Shown here in pieces: positions 24,317 through 33,585 of a stretch of 64,000 nucleotides of DNA; position 1 is the first letter of the stretch, and each line of letters begins with the position of its first letter. Made by a program: the position numbers and the translations under genes. The notes beneath the pieces were generated by a model. The model saw nothing but the letters and a program-made list of their open reading frames with translations. It was not told the DNA's origin and ran no database searches. This DNA is from CAZICM01 sp964537685 (GTDB lineage Bacteria > Myxococcota_A > Polyangia > Polyangiales > Polyangiaceae), in assembly GCA_964537685.1 (NCBI GenBank), contig CAZICM010000002.1, positions 248,001 to 312,000 on the forward strand, in the 5' to 3' direction.

Positions 24317-26587
24317 TCACGCTTCACGGCCGGACATGCCCGCCGTTTGATGTAGCAATACGGACTCATTGGCAACGCTTCGCCGCAATTCGGCAACCTG
24401 GCGTTCGCATTCCGATAGCTCATGCGTCAAGCGAAGCAGATCAGCGCGCGCCTCTGCCAGATCTTTCTCGGCGTCGCCGCGGGCTTGGGCAGCCTTTGCA
24501 GAACTGGCTTGGGCTTCCGATAGTTCTCGCTCGAGCTGCGCGATCTTCCAGACAGAGCTCTGGTGATCGGCTTCGGTCTTCGCGGAGCGAAAGGCCAAAG
24601 CATCGAGGCGCGCCCGAAGATCTTCAATAAGCTGCTGGTTCTCCCGATTGCCCGCTTCCGGGGAGGCCGCATCAGGTGCCTCTGTTCTCAGGGTTTCGAG
24701 CTCGTCCAATAGCTCGCGGCCTATTCTTCTGCTCTCGCGAAGCTCGGCCTCCAATTCGGCGATTTTCCGGCCCCGTTCGCGCAAAAGCGTTTCCGCGGAT
24801 GACAAGTCGCTGTCGATCGCGCGCGCCGCGTCGCCGTCGTCCCGTTCTGTCTTGGCGATACGCAGCCTGAGCTCGCTTTCACTGCGCGAAAGAAGCTCGC
24901 ATTGGGCTGAAAGCTGTGCGCACCGTTCTTCAAGGACCGCAATGTTCTTGACCACGCGATCGCGCTCTTGGCCAATGTCTTCCGCCCTCGCCGAGAGAAC
25001 ATCGCGCTCCCTTTCCAAATCGGCCGCGCGCATCAGCATTTCAGACAGCTTGCCGGAAAGTTCTGCCGCCTGTTCGGCAAGGGCGCTGTTCTTTCCTTCG
25101 AGCCCATTGTTTTTGTACTCGAGCAGCGCGCATTTTGCTTCCAGCTCGGTGCGCTTTTCGCTGTGCTGCGCGCGCTCCTGAGCGATGGCGCTCTCCAGCG
25201 TGGATAGTCCCGCCGAGCGCTTTTCCGCCTGTTCCCAGCGGCGCTGCACGTCTTGCGCCGCATGGCGCGCGTCTTGAAGAGCCATTTCGAGTTCGGCTAT
25301 GCGGGCGATTAAATGCGGATTCGGCGTGGACATCGGGGGAGCAATGAGCTCGGGCGGATTGGCCACCTGCGTTTCCAGTTCGCCGATGCGCGCGCGGGCT
25401 TGGGCAAGCTCATTCGAGAGCTCGTTTAGCCTGTCTTTCGCGCCCAAAAGCTCGGGCTTGTTGCGCATCATCCCAAGCTCCATCTCGACCTTGGTGCGCG
25501 CTTTTTTCTCGTCGTCGAGCTGCTTGGCAAGCTTGGTGGCGCGATCGCGCTGGCGGCGCAGTTCTTCTTCCAGATCGGTGATCTGATGAGACAGCCTCTC
25601 GGCCCGCACATGCGAATCGCCCGCGCGAGACTGAAGCTCTTTGAGCCGGGCTTGTGCCTCCTCCGCTTCCTTTTCCTTGGCGGCCGACGCCCCTTCGAGT
25701 TCGACGATCCGCGCGGACATGAGCGCGGTGTTCTGCGCGCGCATTTCGGCTTCGCGGAGCTCGTTTTTGTGGCGTTCGCGAAGTTCTTCCAACTCGACCG
25801 AGAGCAGCGCGAGCCTAGCCCTGGCCTCTGTCAGCGCGAACCTGTCCTCCACGACCGAAGGCAGATCCGCGGCGCCGGAAAAGGGTGTGAGGGAAGGCGG
25901 AATTTGAATGACCGCATAAGGCTCGAGCTCGATATGGCGCTCGCTGCCCACGGCGATAAACCACTCGGGCTCGGCGGTTTTGTCGAGCAGCGAGGTATCC
26001 ACGCTGACGGTCGGCTCTCCCTCGGGGGCGAAATCGGCCAGCGTATAGCCGACAAAAGGCGCCTGCCCAAGCATGCGGACAATGGGAAATTGAAGCGCGA
26101 CCAAGTCGTACAGTTCGTAGTAGCTCGGCGCTTGGGCGTGGGACTTGCCCGAGGGGGCGCGGGTGAGAAGAGGCTTTCCCGCACCGGGATTTGGAGATGC
26201 GATCACCGTTGCGCCGTGATGAGCGACAAGCCTGCGCGCGCGCCTGAGAATGTCCGATCGGTCGCTAAAAAAAGATAGATCGGGAATGACGACTATATCG
26301 AAGGCTCCATCGCGCACACCTAAATCGCCTTCAAGCACGGCATAGGTGATATGCGGGCCGTGCGGACTGCGATTGCCCGCGTTCTTCGCCATGGCCATGG
26401 ATGTGCGCGCGGCGTCGGGATCGTAGACATGAATCAGCCGCGCTCCAGCTCTTCCAAGGCGCTCTGGAAGCTCGAGCGAAGCATCGCCCAGCACCGCGAC
26501 GCGCCGGGCGCGCACAAGGGTTTCGATATGAACGGCTAGGGCCAAGGAGGGGTGGGCGCCTGCGCGGGCCTCTGCATCGGTGGTCAT
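24317..26587 (-). CDS. Methyltransferase-like domain fused to a long coiled coil
   Basis: A 756-residue cytoplasmic protein. Residues 1-165 resemble a class I Rossmann methyltransferase: a first strand with a glycine/acidic loop (RVAVLGDASLELPERLGRAG), an acidic end of strand 2 (IHVYDPDA), and DIVVIPD at strand 4. Residues 165-260 are globular. From about 265 to 750 the sequence is almost continuous heptad coiled coil rich in Glu, Arg, Leu and Ala. The overall plan recalls myxobacterial polarity/motility scaffolds such as AglZ or FrzS, which fuse a signalling domain to a coiled coil, but here the head is methyltransferase-like. No catalytic residue can be assigned. It lies 62 bases downstream of the SLOG/TRAFs-like gene. 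Confidence 0.8.
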   Translation of the reverse strand: MTTDAEARAGAHPSLALAVHIETLVRARRVAVLGDASLELPERLGRAGARLIHVYDPDAARTSMAMAKNAGNRSPHGPHITYAVLEGDLGVRDGAFDIVVIPDLSFFSDRSDILRRARRLVAHHGATVIASPNPGAGKPLLTRAPSGKSHAQAPSYYELYDLVALQFPIVRMLGQAPFVGYTLADFAPEGEPTVSVDTSLLDKTAEPEWFIAVGSERHIELEPYAVIQIPPSLTPFSGAADLPSVVEDRFALTEARARLALLSVELEELRERHKNELREAEMRAQNTALMSARIVELEGASAAKEKEAEEAQARLKELQSRAGDSHVRAERLSHQITDLEEELRRQRDRATKLAKQLDDEKKARTKVEMELGMMRNKPELLGAKDRLNELSNELAQARARIGELETQVANPPELIAPPMSTPNPHLIARIAELEMALQDARHAAQDVQRRWEQAEKRSAGLSTLESAIAQERAQHSEKRTELEAKCALLEYKNNGLEGKNSALAEQAAELSGKLSEMLMRAADLERERDVLSARAEDIGQERDRVVKNIAVLEERCAQLSAQCELLSRSESELRLRIAKTERDDGDAARAIDSDLSSAETLLRERGRKIAELEAELRESRRIGRELLDELETLRTEAPDAASPEAGNRENQQLIEDLRARLDALAFRSAKTEADHQSSVWKIAQLERELSEAQASSAKAAQARGDAEKDLAEARADLLRLTHELSECERQVAELRRSVANESVLLHQTAGMSGREA

Positions 26588-26649
26588 GGTGCTGCGACGT
26601 GTTTACGGCGCTCTTTCGTAGGCGTCCAGCATTTGGCGTGAAGTTTCAT

Positions 26650-27516
26650 TTAGAAGCGAAACGTCGAGTGATCGGCTGCGCCTTCGCGCAGGGCCTTTGG
26701 CGTACGCAGATGAAGCACGGGAATTCCAAAAGAGCGGGCGCGGGCGAAGAACTCGGCTGTGCCTCCCGGCATGCCTTGCTGTCCATCCCAAAAGCCGACG
26801 AGCAGCGCTTCGCGGGCAGAGCGGGCCCGGGCAGCAGCGAGCATCCAAATGTTCAACAGTTCGTACGAGCGTTCGTCCCGCCCTTGTGTCCATGCACCGA
26901 AGACCGAAGGCAGCACGCGCACATCCCCGGCATGAGCCAGCGCGCTGTGGAAGCGAACACTCCAGCCCGCACCTCCGCACGCGACGGAGCTGCCGAGGAA
27001 TTTTTTTTGATCAAATGGCAAAAACATCTGATAGGATATTTGAGGAAACGCCTGGCAGGCTTCGGAAAATAAAAGATCGCCCCCGCAGGCTCCGCTCAGA
27101 TAAACGATTAAATTGCCGGCATATAATTTTAAATGGGCGAGTGCCTTCCGCAGGATCTCGCCGGCTTCCATTTCGTCCGTATCAGGAAAGCGGGGTACGG
27201 CCCTGCCCGGAGCGTCGATCAGGTGGCCGGTGAAAACAATGCGAAGGATATTTGGCTGAATCTGTTGCAATTGTCCGGCGGTGGCCTGCTTGAGGTCTTC
27301 GGCCCGGCTCCCAAATGCTTCATTGGAAAGCAAGCGCTCACAACACAAACGTGTTCCCTCGTAAGCCGATACCTGAAAAAGCGCCTCGGCGGCGCACCAA
27401 AGCTGAGCAGGCGAAAGCGGCAAGACCTCCGTTAAAAATAAAATATCCCCAGCCTGCCGGCGGACAATGGCGGCTTCCAGCAGGGCGTCGATATTTATAT
27501 CGGGAGAGGTATCCAT
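26650..27516 (-). CDS. SLOG/TRAFs-like Rossmann-domain protein
   Basis: A 288-residue soluble protein. An N-terminal helical region (about 1-90) is followed by a Rossmann-like domain: IVFTGHLIDAPGR at its first strand, SGACGGDLLFSEAC in the Gly-rich loop, MFLPFDQKKFLGSSV, then LLVGFWDGQQGMPGGTAEFFARA. This pattern (GH-x-ID-PGR ... ACGGD-LF-E) recalls the domain found beside TPR, cyclase or caspase-like domains in bacterial signalling proteins and often labelled TRAFs-associated; its fold resembles SLOG nucleotide-sensing proteins. ATG 27516 is preferred to the in-frame start at 27573, which adds a hydrophobic tail-like segment. A role in nucleotide signalling is inference. Confidence 0.6.
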   Translation of the reverse strand: MDTSPDINIDALLEAAIVRRQAGDILFLTEVLPLSPAQLWCAAEALFQVSAYEGTRLCCERLLSNEAFGSRAEDLKQATAGQLQQIQPNILRIVFTGHLIDAPGRAVPRFPDTDEMEAGEILRKALAHLKLYAGNLIVYLSGACGGDLLFSEACQAFPQISYQMFLPFDQKKFLGSSVACGGAGWSVRFHSALAHAGDVRVLPSVFGAWTQGRDERSYELLNIWMLAAARARSAREALLVGFWDGQQGMPGGTAEFFARARSFGIPVLHLRTPKALREGAADHSTFRF

Positions 27517-27533
27517 CGAATATACTATTAATT

Positions 27534-28796
27534 CTAAAAAATTCCTAAAAACCGCGGAGGATGACCAGAACACGATTGAATTGGAACCGGGCCCGTGGAT
27601 TTCAGCGAAAGCTGCGAATCGGGTAAAAACCTATGCACGCCCGGGACAGCGGTATCCGCAATAAAACAGGCCGAGCAGGCCGCCGCACAGCGTACATCGC
27701 CCAAAGAAAAAGGCTCGGACTGAATCAACGTGTCAAACTTATTTGTATTCATGTCCAATTCAATGGCGAGATCGTTCACTTTATTTCCCGTCATATAATC
27801 GGCGAACCCCAAGGTGGAAAAGACAATCCGGCCATCGGCCACATAAGCCAGCGAGAGCCCGATGGCCCCCGCGCCAAATTCCGATGCCATCCACCGCTTG
27901 GTCTCTGTCATGGGGGAACCTAGCGAAAGCAGGGCCAAACCCGATTGATCGAGCGTGGGAAGCGAATCACCGGCGAATTCTCCCGAGCATCCAATGGCTA
28001 TTTCCGACTGCTGCGGGGAAATATCCATCGCACCGCAGCCGTGCAATCCTTTCAAAATAAATATATCAATGATTGAATCGGTATGGATATCGATAACGGC
28101 CACCCGGGACTCGGCAGATTCAACGAAATCGAGTGAATAGCCCTGGAGCAGCGTATACACCCGATCGCCGGCGCGAAGCATCCGGTCGGGGCGGGGAAAA
28201 AATGCGGGATCTTCGCCCGCCATGGCAGGGGTTAAATCGATACGGCCGAGCATTTGGCCATCGGCGGGATCGATGATCAAGATATCGCTGCCTTCATCGA
28301 GAGGTTTCTGATTGGGTTTGGTATTGGGCTCGTAGCGGCTCACATAGGCTTTTTCGGCCGAGATTTTAAGGTAATCATGGGGGTTGGATTTAAATTCAAT
28401 GCCTGTTTCGGCGCTGTGAATCACACGGGCTTGAAATGGATCAATCCAATTGATTTTTCCATAACTTCGATCAATAACTACGATTTCTCCCCCCTGGCTG
28501 GGCGAAAGGGGCACGATTAAGTCGCCGCTCAGCAGAGGGCCGCCCGATTTAGGGTCTTGCGCGGAGGGCAGAAGCGACTGGGATAAGATTTGACCATCCA
28601 GGCCAAGCACGGTGAGTTCCGACCTGATGTAATCGGTATTCACCACGGCAAGGCCATGTCCGCAGGGGCCTGGGTCCTGCGCTATTTTGCCTGTTAAACA
28701 GGGCCCGGCGGCGCTTTCGCATCCCCCAAGCCAAACAAGCCAAAGTCCAGAGGCCGCCAAAAAGCCCATTCTGATTAAATTGATAAAATATCTCAT
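27534..28796 (-). CDS. Beta-propeller-like lipoprotein coupled to a TonB-dependent receptor
   Basis: A 420-residue exported lipoprotein: signal sequence and lipobox LGGC (Cys26). The rest shows repeated strand patterns with NTDYIRSELTVLGLDG, GGEIVVIDRSYGKINWIDPF, DILIIDPADGQMLGRIDL, SRVAVIDIHTDSIIDIFIL and HGCGAMDISPQQSEIAIGC, as in a beta propeller of the YVTN/TolB-like kind. ATG 28796 overlaps the receptor stop codon (ATGA), so the two proteins are made together. Pairing of a receptor and a propeller lipoprotein suggests that it helps capture or hand over the receptor's ligand. The ligand is unknown. Confidence 0.82.
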   Translation of the reverse strand: MRYFINLIRMGFLAASGLWLVWLGGCESAAGPCLTGKIAQDPGPCGHGLAVVNTDYIRSELTVLGLDGQILSQSLLPSAQDPKSGGPLLSGDLIVPLSPSQGGEIVVIDRSYGKINWIDPFQARVIHSAETGIEFKSNPHDYLKISAEKAYVSRYEPNTKPNQKPLDEGSDILIIDPADGQMLGRIDLTPAMAGEDPAFFPRPDRMLRAGDRVYTLLQGYSLDFVESAESRVAVIDIHTDSIIDIFILKGLHGCGAMDISPQQSEIAIGCSGEFAGDSLPTLDQSGLALLSLGSPMTETKRWMASEFGAGAIGLSLAYVADGRIVFSTLGFADYMTGNKVNDLAIELDMNTNKFDTLIQSEPFSLGDVRCAAACSACFIADTAVPGVHRFLPDSQLSLKSTGPVPIQSCSGHPPRFLGIF

Positions 28797-30907
28797 TTTA
28801 TTTCCTCGCCAGGCCACACGCCTTCGAGAACGGCGTGGAAGCTTCGCCCTGGAAGCGGGAATCCAACAAAATCGAATTGATATTCATTGAATAGATTGCG
28901 GGCGGCAAGGCGCAGCGTGAGGCGGCGCTTCATCATGACCGCCGTGGCTTCGGCATCCACTGTGGTCTGCGCGGGTAAAATCCCGATATTGCCTTGATCG
29001 TCATAGCGGAGGGAGCGATACAAAAGGCGTAGCCCCAAAGCCAATCGGTTTAGATAAAAACTCCGCTCCGAAATATCGCCAAAGGCTTCGATATGCGGTG
29101 AAACAACGGCCTGGGACCGATACGGAAGAAGATGGCCCTGGTAAGGCGAGCCCGGTGTTGTGATGCGCGGTTCCATTAGCGTTGCGCTCGTTCCCAAATG
29201 CAAATGCTGAAAGAATTCCAGCCAGCCGCTCGCTTCGATGCCCAAGACCCGGGCTTCGCCTTCGTTGTGGGGCCGAACCAATCCAAAATTAGATTGTTTA
29301 AATACGATAATATTTGTTACCCAGCGCGAAAAGGCGAAGACATCGAGGTAGCCCTGACAAGAGGCGCATCCAATACCGCGTGTGTAGCCGCGAAACCCGA
29401 TGTCCGCCGAATAGCCTGTCTCGGGCGTGAGGCCCGGATTGCCCGCCACGAAAAAGGACGAACCATAGAGTTCTGCGAGGGTTGGTACGCGGACGTAATG
29501 CCCTGCATTGGCCAATATTTCGGTGCCTTCGCTTGGTTTAAGCCGAATACCCAGCCGGCCCTGCGGTGCAAACGCCGCTCCGCATGGACCGCCGTTGTTT
29601 GCGGCCAGCGCATCTTGCCCCTCGGCAAAATGGCATTCTATCGCGCCGAGACCCATCACCGATATCCATGGGCGGAGTGCGGCTTGTGCGCTTAGGGCGG
29701 CCCGGCTTACCCAGCGGCGTGCCCGTAAATCGTTTCCCCGGCTTCGATCGATATTTGCGCTTTCGGAACTCTGGGAGGCTTGTATGCCAATCCGAAGGTT
29801 ATCCATTACATCGTATTGAAGGAGCGCACTCTGTGAAAAGCGGATGCCTGCGCTTTGAAATCGGTTATTTAATAAAATTTCAGTGTATGGATCGTCAATA
29901 CGGTTGTTAGAAATAAATGCGGCTGTCGTTAACGTGAGGCCGCAGGGGGACTGGCCGGTATTTTCGTCGCGGGAGGCGCAGGGAAGGCTTACATTTAGGC
30001 CACCCAGCATCCGGCGCATACGGGCCCGCGAGTAAAGGGCTGGGTACAATCCGTCGCCGGCCAAACCCTGTTCTCTATCGAATGCATTAAAGATGGTGCG
30101 CACGCGGGCAGGTCCAACCAGAAATTGGCCCGCCGCCCATGCGTCGTAGGATTCGGAATCGGCGTTTTCGCGCGTACGCAAAGGCTGCCCGGTGCCGCCC
30201 GCCGAAATGAGCCGGTGGTCGAGATATAAAAAATTGTTATCGGCCCGATCGCGGCGAATTCCAAATAGGGCCGAAGCCGAATCCCCCGACGCCGCGCCCG
30301 TTGTCCACAGGGAAAATTCTCCAAAGCTGCCAGCGCCGATGCCCGCTGTAATGCGATTGTCCTTTGGAACGAGGGGCTCAAATAAAATGGCGCCGCCCAG
30401 GCCAAATTGATCGGATTGACCAGGCGCATTGCCTCTGAAGATTTCTGCCCGGTCGATCATCCATAACGGAATTGTCGACAAATCGGTTGTGCCTGTTACA
30501 TCATCATTCAATCGAATTCCAGCTAAATACACTGGTGTTTGCGCGCTGGTCGAGCCTCTTAATGCGGCGGAGGCGAAATCGGCGCCGGTTCCCGTGCGGG
30601 CGACGGAAACACCGGCCACGCGGGCGGCGACGGCGGCCGATGTCGAGCCCGCGGCACTGAGCTCTTCCCGGGGAATCAGCGTGGATGCGGCGAATACATC
30701 CTTGGAAGAAGCGCGGGATTTATTGCGCGGAGGGCCTGACACGACAACGTTCTTGACTTGAGTGCCGGAGTTTTCAGGCGAAGCCGTTTCTGGAGGCGCA
30801 TCCTTTTGCTCAGCCAGCGCATAGGTGGGAATACTTGTGGCGGCGAACGAGGCCCAAAGCAATATCCGCGTCTTTTTTTGATGTCGCCCCGAACCGCCCA
30901 TAACCAT
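28793..30907 (-). CDS. TonB-dependent outer-membrane receptor
   Basis: A 704-residue protein: signal peptide (hydrophobic core ILLWASFAATSIPTYALA), then a plug domain (RASSKDVFAASTLIPREELSA; GTGADFASAALRGSTSAQTPVYLAGIRLND; PLWMIDRAEIFRGNAPG) with the typical conserved strands, and a C-terminal 22-strand barrel with alternating aromatic residues ending near LPGRSFHAVLEGVW. It transports an iron chelate, vitamin or similar substrate using TonB energy; no TonB, ExbB or ABC genes are in the window, so the substrate stays open. No TonB box is obvious. Divergent from the GNAT-like gene, with a 75-base shared upstream region. Confidence 0.92.
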   Translation of the reverse strand: MVMGGSGRHQKKTRILLWASFAATSIPTYALAEQKDAPPETASPENSGTQVKNVVVSGPPRNKSRASSKDVFAASTLIPREELSAAGSTSAAVAARVAGVSVARTGTGADFASAALRGSTSAQTPVYLAGIRLNDDVTGTTDLSTIPLWMIDRAEIFRGNAPGQSDQFGLGGAILFEPLVPKDNRITAGIGAGSFGEFSLWTTGAASGDSASALFGIRRDRADNNFLYLDHRLISAGGTGQPLRTRENADSESYDAWAAGQFLVGPARVRTIFNAFDREQGLAGDGLYPALYSRARMRRMLGGLNVSLPCASRDENTGQSPCGLTLTTAAFISNNRIDDPYTEILLNNRFQSAGIRFSQSALLQYDVMDNLRIGIQASQSSESANIDRSRGNDLRARRWVSRAALSAQAALRPWISVMGLGAIECHFAEGQDALAANNGGPCGAAFAPQGRLGIRLKPSEGTEILANAGHYVRVPTLAELYGSSFFVAGNPGLTPETGYSADIGFRGYTRGIGCASCQGYLDVFAFSRWVTNIIVFKQSNFGLVRPHNEGEARVLGIEASGWLEFFQHLHLGTSATLMEPRITTPGSPYQGHLLPYRSQAVVSPHIEAFGDISERSFYLNRLALGLRLLYRSLRYDDQGNIGILPAQTTVDAEATAVMMKRRLTLRLAARNLFNEYQFDFVGFPLPGRSFHAVLEGVWPGEEIK

Positions 30908-30982
30908 TCATTTATTTAATTAATACATGGCGCCAAAAACACCCTTGCGTCGCCCGCTCTCCATGAGTAGCAACGGCGGACG

Positions 30983-32119
30983 ATGGCTATCGAAATCCGC
31001 GAACTCAAAGAAGGCGATAAACGCACGCTGAACGACTTTCTTGATGTGGTCAAGGATATCTATGCGGACGACCCGTGTTATGTGCGGCCGATCGACATGG
31101 AGGTCAAAGACCGGTTAAACAAACGTAAAAATCCTTTTTTTGAGCATGCTGATGGAAGTGCGTGGGTGGCTTATCAAAATGGAAAAGCCGTGGGGCGGAT
31201 TACGGCCCAGGTGGATCAGGAACACTTAAGGCATCATAAAGATGATGCGGGTTTTTTTGGTTTTTTAGATACAATCAATGATGCGGCCATTGCAAAAGAA
31301 TTGCTTGCCACGGCCGAGCGCTGGGTGAAGGCGCGGGGGATGAAGCGGCTGCGCGGCCCGCTTTCGCTGTCCATTAACGATGAATTGGGCTGCCTCGTTG
31401 AAGGATTTGACGCTCCGCCCTATATCATGATGCCTCATCACCGGCCGTATCAAGGGGGGCTCATTGAACAGGCGGGCTTTCATAAACTAAAGGATTTCTA
31501 TGCCTGGCGCTATGAGATAGGGCAGGTGCCGCCGCGGGCCCAAAAGGCGTTTGAAGATGTGAAGGCGATGCCGGAAGTGACGACGCGGCCCGCGGAGCTT
31601 AAGCATTTCGATCGCGATGTGCGCATCATCATGGATATTTTTAATGACGCGTGGAGCGATAATTGGGGCTTCGTTCCGCTGACCGAAAAAGAAATGGCCA
31701 AGCTGGCCTCGGATATGAAGCCCGCATTAATTCCTGAATTGACGAAAATAACGATGATTAACGGCGACCCGGTGGCCGTGGCGCTGGCCGTGCCCAATAT
31801 CAATGAAATGATTCAAGACCTGAATGGAAAAATATTTCCCTTCGGCCTCGTGAAGCTGTTGTATCGCCTAAAAGTAAAGGGGCCCCGGAGCGGCCGATTG
31901 ATTATTCTGGGTATTAAAAAACAATTCCGGAATGTTCGGCGCTATGGCGGACTGAGCGCATTTTTATATGTGGAGATGAATCGCTCGGCGCATCTTCTCG
32001 GGCTAAAAGAGGGTGAACTTTCCTGGACGGTCGAGGACAACGCGGCGATCAATGTCGGAATTAAGCTGATGGGCGGCCGGATTTATAAGCGGTACCGGGT
32101 GTACGAGCGCGAGATTTAG
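30983..32119 (+). CDS. GNAT-fold acyltransferase-like protein
   Basis: A 378-residue protein. An N-terminal GNAT-like part (IEIRELKEGDKRTLNDF...DDPCYVRPIDMEVKD; FFEHADGSAWVAYQNGKAVGRITAQV) gives way to a family-specific region: RGPLSLSINDELGCLVEGFDAPP, MMPHHRPYQGGLIEQAGF, and NGDPVAVALAVPNINEM. This is a widespread bacterial family whose members are often called 'GNAT family N-acetyltransferase' or, in old annotations, dATP pyrophosphohydrolase. The substrate is unknown. No signal peptide. Start ATG 30983 shares the divergent promoter region with the TonB receptor gene. Confidence 0.85.
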   Translation: MAIEIRELKEGDKRTLNDFLDVVKDIYADDPCYVRPIDMEVKDRLNKRKNPFFEHADGSAWVAYQNGKAVGRITAQVDQEHLRHHKDDAGFFGFLDTINDAAIAKELLATAERWVKARGMKRLRGPLSLSINDELGCLVEGFDAPPYIMMPHHRPYQGGLIEQAGFHKLKDFYAWRYEIGQVPPRAQKAFEDVKAMPEVTTRPAELKHFDRDVRIIMDIFNDAWSDNWGFVPLTEKEMAKLASDMKPALIPELTKITMINGDPVAVALAVPNINEMIQDLNGKIFPFGLVKLLYRLKVKGPRSGRLIILGIKKQFRNVRRYGGLSAFLYVEMNRSAHLLGLKEGELSWTVEDNAAINVGIKLMGGRIYKRYRVYEREI

Positions 32120-32226
32120 CGTTCTCAATATTTAAAAATCAATCTAATCGTATTGGAATCATTAGACGGGCACCCAGGCTATTGCGGTATATAGGATCAC
32201 CCGTGGTTCGTTATCGGCGGTAACCG

Positions 32227-32634
32227 ATGTACTCAGTCGAAAACAAAGTCGGACGTTTACTCGAGATCTATGTCGAGCGGCCCTTCAGCGCCCAGGAAGC
32301 GGAGGAAATGTCCTATGCGATCCCCAATATCGTAAAGACGATGAACGGGCGATTCGTGGGCTGCGCCGACTTTTCGCGCATCACCATTTTCCCTCCAGAT
32401 GCGGTCAATGCGCTGATCACAGCGATGCAGCTCGTGAACGCCAAGCTGCTGCGCACTGCGATTCTGATCTCCAACAGCGCGGTTTTCGATCTTCAGGTGC
32501 GGCGTTTGATCACGTCGGGAGGCAACCCCAAACGGCGGAGTTTTGTGGCCGCCGCCGAGCTTCTGCCTTACCTCGCCGAAGTGCTGAATGCCGAGGAACA
32601 GGCGCGGCTCAGTGTTTTTCTCGAGAAGCCCTAA
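32227..32634 (+). CDS. STAS-like small protein
   Basis: A 135-residue soluble protein. The alternating strand/helix pattern (LLEIYVERPFSAQEAEEM; FVGCADFSRITIFPPDAVNAL; LLRTAILISNSAVFDLQVRRLI) looks like a STAS or SpoIIAA-type fold, often found in anti-sigma antagonists and in small regulatory proteins of myxobacteria. I cannot point to a conserved phosphorylatable Ser; the C-A-D-F-S segment is in about the right place. It precedes the 32.7-38 kb gene run by 81 bases and may or may not belong to it. Confidence 0.7.
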   Translation: MYSVENKVGRLLEIYVERPFSAQEAEEMSYAIPNIVKTMNGRFVGCADFSRITIFPPDAVNALITAMQLVNAKLLRTAILISNSAVFDLQVRRLITSGGNPKRRSFVAAAELLPYLAEVLNAEEQARLSVFLEKP

Positions 32635-32715
32635 ACGGCACCCGCATTCCTCTCAGCGCGCGCATCTCCGCGCACAGAAGCGCCGGTTTGACGCTGCGCC
32701 CAATTTTCTCGTACC

Positions 32716-33585
32716 GTGAAGACGATGTTGTCCCGCCGGTACATCGGCGCCTTGCTTTCGTTCGCGACCCTCGCGCTGGGCCCGCAAGAGATGGCCAGCG
32801 CGGCGGAGGCCAAGCCGGCCGGCGTTGTGGTCGTGGCGATCGGCGACGCTTCAAAGCCCGCTGCTGCTTCGCTGGCTCGCGATGTGTACGCGGACAGCGC
32901 GCTTCTGTTCCCGGTCACGCCGCTTTCAGATCCATCGGCGCGCGTGCTGCTCGGCGAAACATGGCCTAAAGACGCCGATCCTTCGGTCATCGAGCTCGCC
33001 AAGGTGCGCCAAGAATTGAGCACAACCGACTCCGAAGTGACAAGGCGGCGCCTTCTTTCATCGATTGGTGTGGAGCTCGGCGCGGAGCTCGTGGTGTCGG
33101 TGGAGCTGGCCGGCGATCGCGCTTCCGCAAAAATTCTGAGATCAAAAAGCTCGTCGTATGATGCCTTGGAGCTCAGCGCGGCGGCGGAAAAAGATGCAAA
33201 GGGCGCTATTTCCTACCGCTTTGCCGATGCTGTCCCGGCGCTGAAAGGTTTGCTCGCCCAGCGCGATCAGCAGCCTGCAGATGCGGCCCCCGCGGCTTCG
33301 TCTTCCTCGCCTGCCGCCCCTCTTCAAAGCGCGTCTGCGCCCCAAAGCAAAGGCCCTCCGCCTCTTGTTCCGGCGCGGACACCCGCATCGCAGCCTCCAT
33401 CGGGCGCGCCTCTCAACAAGGCCCCTGTGAAGCCCGTGCCCGAATCCACGCCCGCATGGAAGTCGACATGGTTTTGGGTGGCGCTGGGCGGCGCGGCGGC
33501 CCTGGGACTCACTGCATTCGGAATCGCAAAGGCAACCGAAAGCGACGGCAATACGGTTCATCTCGGCGGGAGGGTTTCAAAATGA
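32716..33585 (+). CDS. Exported protein with Pro-rich linker and C-terminal membrane anchor
   Basis: A 289-residue protein. A signal peptide (GALLSFATLALG...SAAEA) is followed by an alpha/beta domain (VVVVAIGDASKPAAASLARDVYADS; RRLLSSIGVELGAELVVSVELAG), a Pro/Ser/Ala-rich linker of about 75 residues, and a hydrophobic helix near the C-terminus (TWFWVALGGAAALGLTAFGIA), so it is anchored in the membrane with the domain outside. The start is GTG 32716; ATG 32725 is an alternative. The next gene begins inside its stop codon (ATGA). Function unknown; proteins of this outline occur in myxobacteria as PEGA-like or 'FlgO-like' periplasmic sensors, but no motif decides this. Confidence 0.75.
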   Translation: MKTMLSRRYIGALLSFATLALGPQEMASAAEAKPAGVVVVAIGDASKPAAASLARDVYADSALLFPVTPLSDPSARVLLGETWPKDADPSVIELAKVRQELSTTDSEVTRRRLLSSIGVELGAELVVSVELAGDRASAKILRSKSSSYDALELSAAAEKDAKGAISYRFADAVPALKGLLAQRDQQPADAAPAASSSSPAAPLQSASAPQSKGPPPLVPARTPASQPPSGAPLNKAPVKPVPESTPAWKSTWFWVALGGAAALGLTAFGIAKATESDGNTVHLGGRVSK

